DNA from: Lineus longissimus
Taxonomy: Eukaryota > Nemertea > Pilidiophora > Heteronemertea > Lineidae
DNA length: 64,000 bases
Assembly (NCBI RefSeq): GCF_910592395.1
Contig: NC_088326.1
Location: 8,871,001 to 8,935,000 of the forward strand
Direction: 5' to 3'
Below the pieces are notes generated by a model. It saw nothing but the letters and a program-made list of their open reading frames with translations, ran no database searches and was not told where the DNA came from. Shown one piece after another: positions 20,001-29,190 of this stretch; position 1 is the first letter of the stretch; each line of letters starts with the position of its first letter. Position numbers and translations under genes: made by a program.

Positions 20001-22484
20001 TCATTAATTGTTATTATATTCCACTTTTCCCTCATCCCTGCATTTGAAACATGAAACATATGCACAGCGGCCCATGGTAACCTGCACGGAGATTCCCCTT
20101 ATAAGTGTTTTACTTCTATGTGAGTGCTTTATGAACAAACCTTGACGACTCTGTTTTAGTGTTTATTGTGTATCTTGTGTGGAAGCATTCGTGCGTGATT
20201 TAGTCAATTCTTTGACCTATTTGACTCAAAGTTTCGGCAAAACTACCAGAAAAACCTTGACTTTTCAACTCCAGTCAGAGACGTGTTACTGGCGAAGAGC
20301 TGGGAGGAGGGGGTCAAAATGACTTGGAAAGCGAATCTTACAACAGTAAAGATGGCTGACGCCAGAGTGTATTCAGATGACTTTGTTTGATTTGCTGATG
20401 GCAGAGGTCGTGGCCGAGCCTGAAGTTACAGGGTGACCCAGAATAAATTGGGCAGAATTACAAGAAAATGGAAGGGTTGGTTCTAATAAATTTAGACCAA
20501 GGTAGTGCCTACATGTAGGACAGCAACCCCATCCAAGCTAGTCAGCAACAAGAGTATAGAGTCATTACCTTTTATTTCATACCAGAATCATCCATTTATG
20601 TCAAAGAATTTTACCAATTTTGTGAATTTTGGTCAAGGAGCCTGGGGTGTGGATGCACTTGTCGTGTATATGAGCCTGAGGTTCAATGGGTTGATAGGAA
20701 GTCTGAAACACAAAATGTTAATCATCCCTCAATGTTGAGTTTACCTTCTCCTGTCAGAGCTGTCAGCCCAGACATCACTGGCATAACTACTAAATATGTA
20801 CTTCAAAATATATCTGATGGAACATGTAGGATAATCTCCATTGAACATCATCCCTCAATCAACTTGTTCCTATCTTTCAGACCCAGAGAGGACATCGCAA
20901 ACCATATTAGTTGATAGGTTCCGCCACCTCAAAGACTCTTTGTTCGGGGGGATTTTTTTGAAGAATCGTGGTCGCACAGCAAGTCTGCCATCTTCCACCT
21001 TACAACAAGATTTGGAGAATGAAGATAGTCTGGTTAAGAAGATAGAGTCATTTGGACCATGTCACTCTGGGTAAGTGAGGTGAAACCGTGATCTCTGCAT
21101 TCCTTCAGCAGTGTGTGCCTTGGGGTCAGGATGTGTCGATTTATATATTTTTAAATCAGGGGATCTTCTTCAGTTATGAACTAGGAATTTTTACACATAC
21201 CAGACAATAGCCATATCTTAAGCTGCGTTCTCATCTATTCCACTTCCAAACCAAATTCCTCATTTCGAATCTGGGAATCGGGTTTGAGTCAAACCGGTTT
21301 CAAAACGTCTGTTCACATTACACGTCAAACTGCTTTGAGATTTGGATTCGCTTCGAACATGACTGTTCTCACTACAGTCTCAAGTCGGTTTGATACCGAC
21401 GCGCCGCCTATCGGCGGTGTCTTGTTCTAATCGTCCCCAACTAATTTACACACTGGGTGCGAGCTTGTGCGCGGTCAAGGTCACTTCATCTTCCTGCATT
21501 TCCTGTTTCAAACTTGTGTGTTTATCTCGGCATTTCTCTCCTTATATGCGATTGACGTGATGGATATGGAAGTGCGAGTAAACGCTTTCCAACATCAGAG
21601 AAATCGTCCCCGTTGGAGTTATGTTGTTCTTATTCTGGACAATGTTGAGGAATAATCAGACCCATGCGATAAAAAGGAAGTACGTCATCATAACTCAACT
21701 GCGCATGTGCGATCTCGATCCGTTTTCAACTCGAACCGGTTTGAGCAGTTCAGACAACAGTTTCATTCCGAATCGGGTCAATCCGCTTTCTTCGATTCGA
21801 TAGAACAAGTGAATCGAGTACACCGGTTTGAAAGTGGTTTGAGACGCTTGTAGTGGGAACAGTTGATCCGGATCGAAGGTCTCAAAGCGGATTAAGGGTG
21901 TTTCAATCCGCTTTGAGAGGCTATATGAACTGTCAAACTTTTAAGACATCCGTTATCGCAGCTGAGAGAAATAACATCAGATTTGCATGGATCACCAACT
22001 GTAGGTACTTTTGAACCCTCTAAGTTTGAACATTCAGGAAATCCTACCTCGAAAAAAGGAATACCCTCTAGAAATGTTGGGCTCATTCTCCTGGGTGATA
22101 ACATTCATTTTCACTTCCTAAGTACTTCGCTGTATTCCTCACATTGGTTATTCATGGTTTGACCAGCACAACATATGTTCAAGCTGTGTTGCTAATAGTC
22201 CTGCTGCAGATGTGGTGTTTTATGTCTGCGCATTCAGCCTCTTAATGTCTTATCAAACTCAAAAACCTGGCTGATGTTTTGTCTGAATGTCCTTTAACTG
22301 AAAATATAATTTGTAATCATTGAAAATTGCATTCGCAATCATCTAAGATTGCATAATTTGTATTCATCGAAAATTGTCAAAATATTTCAGGCGGTCGCAG
22401 TCCTTGCCCAGTACGACGAATGAAGGGCAGTGTTCAAGCAATTCATCGGACTCGCGAAAATGCACGTCCCAGATGGATCCATAA
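11048..22484 (+). CDS. predicted small gene of unknown function (3 exons, ~155 aa; optional 27-codon exon)
   Basis: Exons 11048-11231, 20881-21070 and 22391-22484. The ATG has an in-frame TGA two codons upstream. Donors are ccag|gttggt and ctgg|gtaagt, acceptors tatctttcag and aatatttcag, and phases fit throughout (1 then 2). The stop is TAA at 22482-22484 and an AATAAA follows at 22629. A further phase-neutral segment, 11381-11461, could be a cassette exon adding 27 codons; read to 11544 it would instead be an alternative last exon. The product is hydrophilic, with ENIRKHNRHVHELE, a serine/proline stretch (SDFSPPSSPQPERK), a central block ILVDRFRHLKDSLFGGIFLK and a serine-rich tail. No signal peptide or membrane segment is seen. 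I do not recognise the family. The middle exon is the best supported; the link to 11048 rests on phase and strand only. Confidence 0.5.
11570..12706. mobile_element. long-inverted-repeat (foldback-like) element, intact copy
   Basis: It begins gaggcgcgatgtggga and ends tcccacatggtgcct. The arms run inward for several hundred bases as diverged inverted repeats. Both contain variants of 'catggtttgcatcccatgaa' and 'acaaacttatggta'. No ORF of note, so it is non-autonomous. It lies in the large intron of the unknown gene. The left arm also aligns, inverted, with 13430-13713 joined to 19794-19967. Confidence 0.65.
13003..13388. repeat. degenerate short repeats of 'ggtaaaaatccccc'
   Basis: Two clusters (13003-13102 and 13303-13388) repeat a motif like ggtaaaaatcccc, the second in partly G-rich form with a long G run near 13345. 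Simple-sequence expansion between the two long-inverted-repeat copies. No gene seen here. Confidence 0.6.
13430..13713. mobile_element. long-inverted-repeat element, partial copy, inner piece
   Basis: Reverse complement is similar to 11760-12000 (shared: 'catgttg.gtcgcatca', 'acaaactttgctta', 'aacttatggta'). The similarity stops exactly at the retrotransposon border at 13714 and resumes at 19794, so this piece and 19794-19967 were once joined. Confidence 0.65.
13714..13783 (-). repeat. split direct repeat B, outer copy
   Basis: 70 bp, from tgcacatacccaaagtgt to gggtgtgaaaatgta, repeated at 13992-14061. It forms the outer 3' end of the retrotransposon. Confidence 0.85.
13939..13991 (-). repeat. 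split direct repeat A, inner copy
   Basis: 53 bp, from catgcgagacgaaatac to gatacactttggatc, repeated at 19741-19793 and joined directly to the inner B copy. Confidence 0.85.
13992..14061 (-). repeat. split direct repeat B, inner copy
   Basis: Same 70 bp as 13714-13783. The A/B junction at 13991/13992 would be the joint made when a circular intermediate closes, which fits recombinase-mediated integration. Confidence 0.85.
14410..15594 (-). CDS. tyrosine recombinase of the retrotransposon (394 aa)
   Basis: Intact ORF. The catalytic set of tyrosine recombinases is visible in order: Arg in GDRASDLG (about residue 198), His-x-x-Arg in HGLRAGC (about 313), His/Trp box MSHVGW (about 338) and the nucleophile in AEYYSR (about 349). 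An upstream CIFLGHHGKFHCGCP segment has paired Cys/His that may bind metal. It starts 73 bases after the RT/RNase H stop. Its role is to integrate the circular cDNA without target duplication. Similar recombinases in Crypton elements lack reverse transcriptase, but here RT lies directly upstream. Confidence 0.85.
   Translation of the reverse strand: MGAIDKRLQELDKAASATPLMKKRQSLKNELLQFLAQLPKRPTLERVSPKDLTRFLVWKDKAGRTQIHNASCIFLGHHGKFHCGCPTRLAFGTLEGLVRSLKSIISEETDRGSTWDIFSGVGNPADSPPVKSYLKCVKREQGFSHVVAKQAKPLFMDKLQAISKYIDNQIKRPDLSLREQFVLSRDQAFLKMQFFAGDRASDLGILKTQEVKRLPDGSGLVISHSHGKSFSVNKVNTFIVKECPNHLICPVKGVQQYISKAQTWGVDLTVGYLFRPVSEAGVVLDAPISYSAIYDRLKIYLNTLGINQGETPHGLRAGCSITLLLSGAASSPAEVMSHVGWFTEASAEYYSRSDILVKAANVSEALADSSRRPEAVKTLYSKFGDVDNFPAAFP
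15667..16686 (-). CDS. reverse-transcriptase C-terminus and RNase H (339 aa ORF)
   Basis: RNase H signs: ATDASGYRYGAV (first Asp near residue 66), KEADALYSSL (Glu), VDNTSLVSSW (Asp) and AENPADAPSR. The head of the ORF, PAAKLFTREL, belongs to the RT/RNase H connection and continues the protein encoded by the overlapping upstream ORF in another frame. The two overlap by 47 bases (16640-16686), so either programmed frameshifting or an indel near 16690 separates them. A single continuous pol is usual in related elements, so a mutation is more likely. Confidence 0.75.
   Translation of the reverse strand: MLVFPAAKLFTRELFSAIAKASKNSKTIPISGPLRDEIQFWAFLDDWHGHFSWRPEKHLHYALATDASGYRYGAVTLSGPQVGHTLGDYWAADDIRPIHVKEADALYSSLLALSTNIKDHRVDVKVDNTSLVSSWNNKGCKDNALNEMLIKLFHLTQQLNIDLRLQYISSAENPADAPSRAISAQDIMLASEKWFQLELLYGPHGVDLMACDSNAMRSIQGDVLRHFTLHPSPLSAGQNVFAQEIAKELNPYVFPPIAVILPLIQFLIQQEIPVCTLVLPMTSPAPIWWPLLKPRIISQVCLGVKGEKGVVYYPSKQGFIRDSVGLRWPLMAFRISCTS
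16640..17936 (-). pseudogene. reverse transcriptase (frame broken at a homopolymer)
   Basis: The N-terminal part is in the frame of 17936-17652 and the main RT domain in that of 17719-16640. The switch falls at a run of ten A (minus strand) near 17690-17700. RT landmarks: LCNDQRFLN (near residue 140 of the second ORF), PFGWKSSAYVYQ and the catalytic QYIDDRFYV (about residue 240). The active-site aspartates are present. A possible 3' splice site (ggttcttgcag) lies near 17900, so a spliced leader is conceivable. The break may be a real indel or a homopolymer read error. Confidence 0.7.
18129..19175 (-). CDS. gag-like protein with zinc knuckle (348 aa)
   Basis: Intact ORF starting MASNNILLRKRHSL. 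A charged, coiled-coil-prone middle (RLRERILELEKREKNRKAE), a lysine cluster, then a Gly/Tyr/Arg-rich stretch (GYGGGYGYGRGRGRGRGYGG), and at about 321-334 a CCHC knuckle CNFCGEVGHWYKEC (C-x2-C-x4-H-x4-C). It should form the RNA-binding particle of the element. The Gly/Tyr-rich segment before the knuckle resembles low-complexity RNA-binding domains. About 190 bases separate it from the RT frame. Confidence 0.75.
   Translation of the reverse strand: MASNNILLRKRHSLVGRDLLPILKLLARFKDDDLPDPLARIRLNRPTEQLDVPDIAVAFQELTGEDAVDFFRMSGREDSVGNFRLLLHSAIVVANEYGQPVGQQLHEDEAPVAKAPRLDRQEQDEETAPRLRERILELEKREKNRKAEPVEAVLRKVRNLSLQVKPNVTLILATLDELLACAKDQDHKDLHLFYELGKQAERFKDTVDIPTFCLSALGGGQSDVIMKALAKCKKAKKLVKKKKLLRSRSQSPPVTSSAVSSSPLQHVYAQPPPPPQHQFGFGGYGAAYGQGYGGGYGYGRGRGRGRGYGGYGYARNNPGPCNFCGEVGHWYKECEKMKLAKAQFDNKK
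19741..19793 (-). repeat. split direct repeat A, outer copy (5' end of the retrotransposon)
   Basis: 53 bp identical to 13939-13991. The next base, 19794, resumes the interrupted host element. Confidence 0.85.
19794..19967. mobile_element. long-inverted-repeat element, partial copy, outer piece
   Basis: Reverse complement matches the left arm of 11570-12706 (shared: 'acttatttcatccaa', 'acaattattttttattcaaa'), ending in tcccacatggcgcctc. It completes the arm begun at 13430-13713. Confidence 0.65.
19968..20880. other. intronic sequence, nothing recognised
   Basis: Rest of the large intron of the unknown gene, ending in a good polypyrimidine tract and cag at 20880. ORFs here are short and without motifs. 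Confidence 0.4.
21362..21864. mobile_element. inverted-repeat element with gttctcactaca-type ends
   Basis: The left part ctgttctcactacagtctc and the right part gagacgcttgtagtgggaacag are imperfect inverted repeats. The interior is rich in 'tcaaaccggttt' and 'gaatcgggt' in both orientations. It looks like a hAT-type MITE. Related sequence begins at about 21222 (tgcgttctcatctattcc), so the true left end may be there. Intronic in the unknown gene. Confidence 0.45.
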
Positions 22485-22628
22485 CACATGTGCATTTCCC
22501 ACATCCAATTGCTAGAATGGCTATTTAAGGATGATCAAATGACTGTTTTCTACAAGTTAATCAGATATAGACGAGCTGTTTTTGCATGTCACATGCACAG
22601 GAACAACTCATATGTACATTACTTTTCT

Positions 22629-22634
22629 AATAAA
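22629..22634 (+). promoter_or_regulatory. poly(A) signal of the unknown gene
   Basis: AATAAA 145 bases after the TAA at 22482-22484, on the same strand. Confidence 0.45.
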
Positions 22635-23159
22635 TGGAAAAAACACAATGAATGCTGTTTTTCATTTTGTCTCTATACATGAACTCAAAGAAACATAAAT
22701 ACCTTGACTTTTCAGAGGACATTGTCATCTTTCATTAGAATAAATGAAGTTTTAGATGTGCTGGAGACTGCTAGATGTATTGTCAATGCCATCATCAAAT
22801 TTCCCAGTCTGGGACAATGAAAATCTGACAATCAGCTTCAGAACCAAAAAGCTTATTTCTGATGAAAGATGGCAGTGTCTTCTGATTATTACGTCAAGGT
22901 AAAGATTAAACCCGACCCTAGCCCTTGATTGTGTGAAAATACACTTGACAGACTTCTCAGTCAGATCGCTGTTTTCACACTTGGGATTCTGCCTATGTAG
23001 GCCGTGTGCATCAATCCTCAAGTCTCCGAGGACTACAGATGCACAAAGCCAGTAGATCGGCAAGACATGAGATTACCTCTGCTCATATGATTTATTGAAA
23101 AATGTGAAAGCCTGAAGAGCTCAAATATCATGTGTGAGAAGGTCTGCATCATCCAACTT
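22635..23159. other. intergenic, nothing recognised
   Basis: No splice-flanked ORF, no repeat shared with other parts of the window that I noticed. Confidence 0.35.
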
Positions 23160-23985
23160 TTTGCAGCACCCAACCAAAAAATTTAGGGGTGTCCGAGTGA
23201 TGCACGGCATACATTGTAAGATGTTGGATTTTCAAGATGGCGGACTGGCGGCCATATTTGTCATGGGATTTGACTGAAAATTAAGGATATTGATAAGAGT
23301 ACATAGATACATAATCACATGAAGTTTGGTTGCAATCCGATCATTAGTTTCGGAGTGATAGGACTTTGTTTCATTTTCAAGATGGCCACCTGGCGGCCAT
23401 ATTGGTCAATGGATTTGACTGAAAATCAGGGACGTTGTAGAGAGTACATAGATATACAATCACTTGGTTTCAATCCGACGTTTGTTTAATTTTCAAGATG
23501 GCCACCTGGCGGCCATATTTGAATTGAAGTCCAAGCAGGACAAATTTTTGAGGGTAGAATAGAGGGTCCCTAGATATATGTCTTCACAAGTTTAGAACCT
23601 TCTCGCTCAAAGAAAAACGAAACGTGCCACCAATCAGTGATTTAGTGAACTTTGACCTCTTTGACCTGGAAAAGTAGGTCTAATCAAAAACCTGGGTGAT
23701 ATGTCATTTAACCTTATTAGATACACCCACCATAAAAATTTTGTCACTCTACGTACATCCATTAGTTTCAAAAAAGCAAAAATACAATTTCCAAGATGGC
23801 TGCCTAGAGGCCAGAAGGTAGGTCATAATGGTAGGTCATAGCAAATACGTCTGGGTATATTGCCCAAAGCTACCATCACACCAAGTTTTAGACATCTAGC
23901 CCTAGTGGTGACGAAACGTGTTCCGCTAACGGACGACGACGACCGACGGACGCCACGATGTAGTATAAGCTCCCCAGAGGTGTGC
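23160..23985 (+). repeat. dispersed repeat R3 (hairpin-ended, gacgacgg tract)
   Basis: Contains three partial repeats of 'caagatggccacctggcggccatatt', then 'tttgacctctttgacctgg.aaagtaggtc', 'gaaacgtg..ccgctaacggacgacgac', and an end like 'ataagctccccagaggtgtgctaaaa'. The same words in the same order occur at 30000, 43000, 45060, 50985 and 51655. Confidence 0.7.
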
Positions 23986-24849
23986 TAAAAAGTCGTGAAG
24001 TTTTGACTGCGACAGGACATGATGTAAAATTCATAAGATTAGTGGGTTTAATGAAAATCCAAGTTGTGAAGATGAGAGTGATATATGGGAAATGATATTA
24101 AGAATTGAGAGTAAACAATATTTATTAGGTTTATCTGTTTTATTCAACATCTCATTCATACTTGCAATGTGAAATGAAAACTTTACAGAATGTACATTTA
24201 CATCAGGTGAACTATCAACCCTCTCTTGAAGACTGTTCCCAATACCTACCAGGCTATCCCACCAGTCCAGAGCTCTTTCACAACATATCTGTTCTCACAG
24301 CTAAGGGGCCATCTATTTAGTATGTACGCACTGAAGGGGGGGAAAATGCCTACACCTGTACATTTTGTTCTAAATGTGCGTAAAGGGGGGGGTCCCAAAT
24401 CCCAAGTTTGATGCATACATATTTAATGGATGGTCCCTAAACAAGAACAGACCATCTGGATCCAGTTTATTGTAAAATGTATTTCCCACAGCCACATTCA
24501 TACCAAAAACACTTTCAACTTGGAATTGGACAATTATTTTGGTTTAACCTTATAACAGGTCTGAGCAAGCTTGTTCACACTGCCTCTAAAACTGTTTTAA
24601 ATCATGATATCATGACGTGCACTATTTTCCTGTCAATAACACTTTCACAGATGCATTCAAACAAGATACAGTTTATTTTACCAATTGCGTATCTAAAGAG
24701 AGCTTTTTAAACTAGTTTCAGTGTTCACACTGACTCTCAAAATGGTTCAATGTTCACTCTATAGAATCAACCTCATACACTCAGGGCATTACGTGCCACA
24801 TATAAGTTCATAGTTATCCCTTATTCTTGAATTCCGTGTCATTCAGATG

Positions 24850-25352
24850 TTAAAGGAACTGAAACCACCCAGCAGTTTAGCCAACTTTTCGACTTTCACC
24901 GCCTGAGAAAGTCAAACATCCAACTTCCTGTTCGAGTTCAGATTTGTAGCTCCGCCCCCAGTGCCCGAGCATGCGCAGTTCAATTTGTTATTATTGAGAA
25001 TCATGTCGAAAGTTCGCGTAATGGGGCGACCAAAAAAGGTCTCAAAAGCCGATCAGCGGCTATGGATTTCGCGTGAGACGCTGGCGATATGGAAAGTTAT
25101 ACGGAAGGAGTTGAATTTGAAGACAAATGATGAAGTTGCCCAACATTTGGCCGACTTGTACTCCGAGAAAACAGCCGTGAGTCATGCGATCTTTCATTCA
25201 TGAGTTTTCATAGTAAATTCCATAGTAGTGACGTCACTCAATGATTGACAGCTAGGCGCCACGTTTCATTCATGCCTCGTTCTGATCACCCGATACGCGG
25301 GAAATGAAAACGAGGTCATACGAACTGGCTGGGTGGTGTCAGTTCCCTTTAA
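24850..25352 (+). mobile_element. ~503 bp inverted-repeat element carrying a coding segment, copy 1
   Basis: Ends ttaaaggaactgaaaccaccc and gggtggtgtcagttcccttt are inverted repeats of ~24 bp. A second copy in opposite orientation is at 46732-47235. The interior includes a short ORF with a splice-donor-like end (see 25003). Confidence 0.8.
25003..25203 (+). CDS. short ORF within the 503 bp element, possible transposase first exon
   Basis: Starts MSKVRVMGRPKKVSKADQ, with an AT-hook-like GRPKK, then an amphipathic segment ISRETLAIWKVIRKELNL and TNDEVAQHLADLYSEK. At 25176/25177 a strong donor (acagcc|gtgagt) interrupts it, so the exon may be 25003-25176. In the copy at 46732-47235 the Trp codon of RLWIS is a stop (TGA), so that copy cannot make it. 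I infer the leftover 5' exon of an autonomous relative or a captured host exon. Family not recognised. Confidence 0.35.
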   Translation: MSKVRVMGRPKKVSKADQRLWISRETLAIWKVIRKELNLKTNDEVAQHLADLYSEKTAVSHAIFHS

Positions 25353-26213
25353 CTCGCGAAAATGGCTTTTCCATGGCAAGCCTAAATTAAGTAGTAGGAT
25401 TTAGAGATATAGAGATACTTGGCCTACTATATTGTGGACTGATTTCAAGCACCATATCTCATTAAAGTCGCCGAGACAAAGCAAAAGATTGTAAAACAAG
25501 CATGGACAACTAAAGTTGTTCAACATCTTCGATAATTGCAGCCTATCCTTTAATGTGAAAATTCAACTATCGTGTTTCCCAGATCCGAAGGTGCACATTA
25601 AATTGCGACTTTATCGTGTCTTTGAAGAAAGGTGGTTGTTGTTTTCCTAGACCCACGATCGAGGGACTTGGGATTTAGGAATATGAGACAACTCAAAACC
25701 TGGATTTGGCGCGTTTTTGCCTGGAGTTCAAGATTTTGATTCTCCAGGATGGTTTGATAAAAAAACTACCCGTTTGTGACAATATGCATTTCCTTGTTCA
25801 ATCATTAACTTCATTACATCATTTACTCCAAAATTCAAACCTCGGGATAGGTCGATCAATCCCAGACTAACAATCCAAACATTTATTCTATTCTTTACTA
25901 TCGAGTGGTCATTTTCTCCGAATGACATGACCTTTATTCAAAATCTAAACAACGCAATGTACCATATTGTCAGATTCTCGACCTGCACAGGTTTCTCATC
26001 ACCTAAGAGGCAGTAATTGTTAACAAACAGGTCACATATAAACAACATCCCGTGCATGTGATAAGAAGTGTAAGACTAAAGCCCCCCCCCCCCCCACCCC
26101 CGGCCACCCCCCAGAGATTAATCATTTCTGAAGATTTTTACTTTCATAGCAACACACTTCCTGTGTGCAGAGAGGGCAATAACGGCGTCACATCGGGAAG
26201 TTACTAAGATTTG
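25353..26213. other. intergenic, nothing recognised; poly-C near 26085
   Basis: ORFs such as 25728-25928 (minus) lack motifs. A C-rich tract occurs at about 26083-26110. Confidence 0.35.
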
Positions 26214-26871
26214 TCAGTACTCTAGAATCCCGTGGGAGAGAACACAGGCACACCAACGGTGGCCAGCGCCAGTTCTGTTGCCAATTTCACCCCATTTTCA
26301 TATTGGCCACGGCTATTCTTACGACGATTCCTAATGCATTTTACATACAAAGTGCTTGTTATTCTTACGACGATCATTTTCACCTTATTGGGCCTTAATC
26401 CTAACCCTGACGCTCACCCTGACCCTTGCACTTACTCCTAGCGCCAACCCTAACCCTAACCCTTCCTTTACACTAGTCTTATCTCCCTAGATCCTCAGTT
26501 TAATCTCTGAAATCGCATAAATCCTAAGTTACGACTAGTCGTAAGAATAGCCACTTTGTTTCATATTTCTCCCCGCTTCATTGTATGCACGTGGTAAGAT
26601 TGAAATGAAACTGATTGTTCATAGCAATGAATATCAATAATTTAACTTGGAGTCTTTCAAATAAATCTATTGTGGTATGTATACCTGTGTATGTTTATAT
26701 GATGTTATAATAATCGTTACGACAGAAGCCAAATGATCCGACGATCCTGATTGGTCAACTAGAGCTGGTGTAAAATTGTGGGCAGGTCTTGAAATGAATT
26801 GGTCAATCGCCGGTCATGTCGCTTGTGCAGAAGTCCTGTTCTCTCCTGCGGGATTCTAGAGTAGTTACTGA
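26214..26871. mobile_element. inverted-repeat element (~658 bp) with another element nested inside
   Basis: Ends tcagtactctagaatcccg and cgggattctagagtagttac are imperfect inverted repeats extending ~35 bp through 'gagagaaca'. The interior has the nested element 26311-26552 and degenerate 'ccctaaccctaaccct' near 26398-26463. Confidence 0.65.
26311..26552. mobile_element. small nested element with ggctattcttacgac ends
   Basis: ggctattcttacgac at 26311 is matched by gtcgtaagaatagcc ending at 26552: a perfect 15-bp inverted repeat. The same ggctattc terminus is seen at 8537-8833. Confidence 0.6.
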
Positions 26872-27331
26872 CAGCTCAAGATGGCACACCATGATACCCT
26901 AGCTCTACGGGGAGCAAAAAGCTATACTGGCGACAGCCACGAGAGAGTCACGCAAAATCTGGAAGTAGGTTCTAGTATGTACACACAAGTTTCCGATTTA
27001 TAGTACCCCCTTGTACACATGCGTATGCATACTTGAGCCCATACCCCCTTCTACATGATAACCCAACTCCTATGTACACACACTAAATGAATAACTCCAA
27101 CTTCTTTACTTAATCCGTTTTCTCCCCATGCACCTTTGTTCAAAACTCTGTAAACCTCTGTAATTTCTCTGCCATGTACAATGGGCTATCGACATCCAGC
27201 AAACTGGCACTGGGTGTCATAAGGGCATGATGGTTTATTCAAGTGATGTAAGAGACTTTTCTCAAATGTAAACAGGCATGATTTAAATCGGGCTAGTAAC
27301 CAAGGGCTGTGGCTTAATAAATACCATACGA

Positions 27332-27625
27332 TGTAACAGATACCTGCCAGTGTGACATCGTGATGATGTTGTCACACCATTTTCAAGAATTCAAGTCCAC
27401 GTTATCGCTCGAAAGTAGAAAATGGAGGCCTTTTGAAACTCGGATCATGTCTTTTGTAATGTCCACACTTTTTGTATTCAAATCCCCCACCAAATGTATG
27501 ATGCCACTGCTACCCGTGGTCTTCGGCATCATGGCCGTCCTGTAAACAGACCAAATATATTGTCTGCAATAAACCTGTTCATTGATGTTTAACTAAGTCA
27601 TTGAAGATCATTCATAAATAACACA
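27332..27625 (+). repeat. possible 5' LTR of a Ty3-like element
   Basis: Begins tgtaacagatacc and ends ataacaca, contains aataaa (near 27569), and is followed by tggcgacgaggatg, which resembles a Ty3-like primer-binding site. No matching 3' LTR is seen, so this is an inference from position. Confidence 0.3.
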
Positions 27626-27733
27626 ATGGCGACGAGGATGTCGAGAACCTAATCTAGATTCGTGAATAAAGTAAAACAATAGTAGAAAGCTCAAAAACAT
27701 TTATTTGCAGTGCCCAGAAAAATCATCGCAAAA

Positions 27734-29190
27734 ATGGCTGATGCTGTACCACATGGTTTACCAGCGTATAGTGCATTTGATGTGCATGGAGAGTCATTGT
27801 CGGCAGGGCAACAGTGAAAGAAATACGTAGAGAGACTTGAGAATCTGTTTGTTACACTGAACATCGACAAAGCCGAATGTAAGTGTGCGTCACTACATTA
27901 TGCTGGCCCTGAAGTGTATGACATTTTTAATGCCTTCCCGGCAGAGGAGAAAGGTGCTGCCACTGATTATAAGAAAGGCAAGGAAGCCCTTATGGCCTAC
28001 GTTGCACCCAAGAAAAAGAGTTTGAGATAAACACATTCCAGTGTGCTAAACAGCAATCTGGGGAAAATGTCTGTGCGTTTCATACCAGGCTACCCAAGCT
28101 AGCAGCCACCTGTCGCTTCATCGGAGATCGGTTAAATGAAGAAATCAAGTTACAAATCGTTCCGTCTATCAACCCGTCGGAGAAGAAGAGCTTTACGCGA
28201 CGCAGACATGATGCTGAAGGGTCTTCTTGACCTAGGCCGTGCATTCGAAATCTCGGAGAAGCAAGCTGTTGGAATGGAACACACTCCCACACCAGCTGCG
28301 GAATCTGTAAATTTCGCTAAGAAATCTGACAGTCATTCAAATCGGGGACATGGTCTTGGCAGATCATTTAATCACAAACCCAGGAACCAGCCTCAATCTA
28401 CTCGGCCGCAATCGTACTCAAAGCAATCCGACGATAAGCCAAAACCAAAATCGCATCAATCTTGCTGGCTTTGTGGTGTTGACTTCCCACACCAGGGGGA
28501 GTGCCCGGCAAAAGGGAAAAGCTGTTGTGCTTGTGGCATTCAAAATCTCTTTGCCAAAGTTTGTCGATCAGATTAGTCGGGTAAATTCAATAGAAAAGAC
28601 ATCAGTGAATAACATTGAGGGTAATAATACGGAAGGTTTCTCCTCATTGGACGATGAATACTTGTTTAGCCTCAAAGGAAAGTTATCATACCGCTGATGA
28701 AATAAGAACTGGTTCTAATCGCTATTTCTCAAGTGTCAGATGATCCAGAGGTCAATCGCATGGTTTGTGAATACGCTGACATCTTTATAGGTCTCCGTAA
28801 ACTCAATGACCTTCAAGTAGAGTTACACATGGGTAAGAACGTGACACCAGTAGCTCAGCCACATCGACGAATTCTGTTTCATACTCGAAAACCATTGGAA
28901 GAGGAAAACGTGAAGCTTGATGGCCTTGATATCCTTGAAGATGTGGACGGTCCCACTCCATGGGTATCTCCAGCAGTGGTGGTTCCCAAAAAGGACAGAG
29001 TAATACTCTGTGTCGATATGCGCTGTGCAAACCAAGCTGTTCAATGAGAGGGACACATTGCCCCGACAATCGATGATGTCGTTCATGACTTGAATGGTTC
29101 CAAGTTCTTCACAAAGCTAGATCTGAATCGGGGATATCACCAGATTCCCTTAGCCCATTTATCGCGATACATTACAGCGATATTTCATTG
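27734..29190 (+). pseudogene. decayed Ty3-like retrotransposon: gag and N-terminal reverse transcriptase
   Basis: The gag starts at ATG 27734, has an early TGA, a frame change near 28020, and a zinc-knuckle-like segment CWLCGVDFPHQGECPAKG at 28460-28520. A reverse-transcriptase N-terminus follows (28733-29160) with VSPAVVVPKKD, ILCVDMRCANQAV, a TGA, then FFTKLDLNRGYHQIPL. It ends before the catalytic YxDD box; RNase H and integrase are missing. Clearly dead. Confidence 0.8.

Noticed and set aside
26881-26970. Possible first exon with ATG and donor gaa|gtaggt just after the 26214 element
   Set aside because: No downstream exon with matching phase could be found and the peptide has no recognisable motif.
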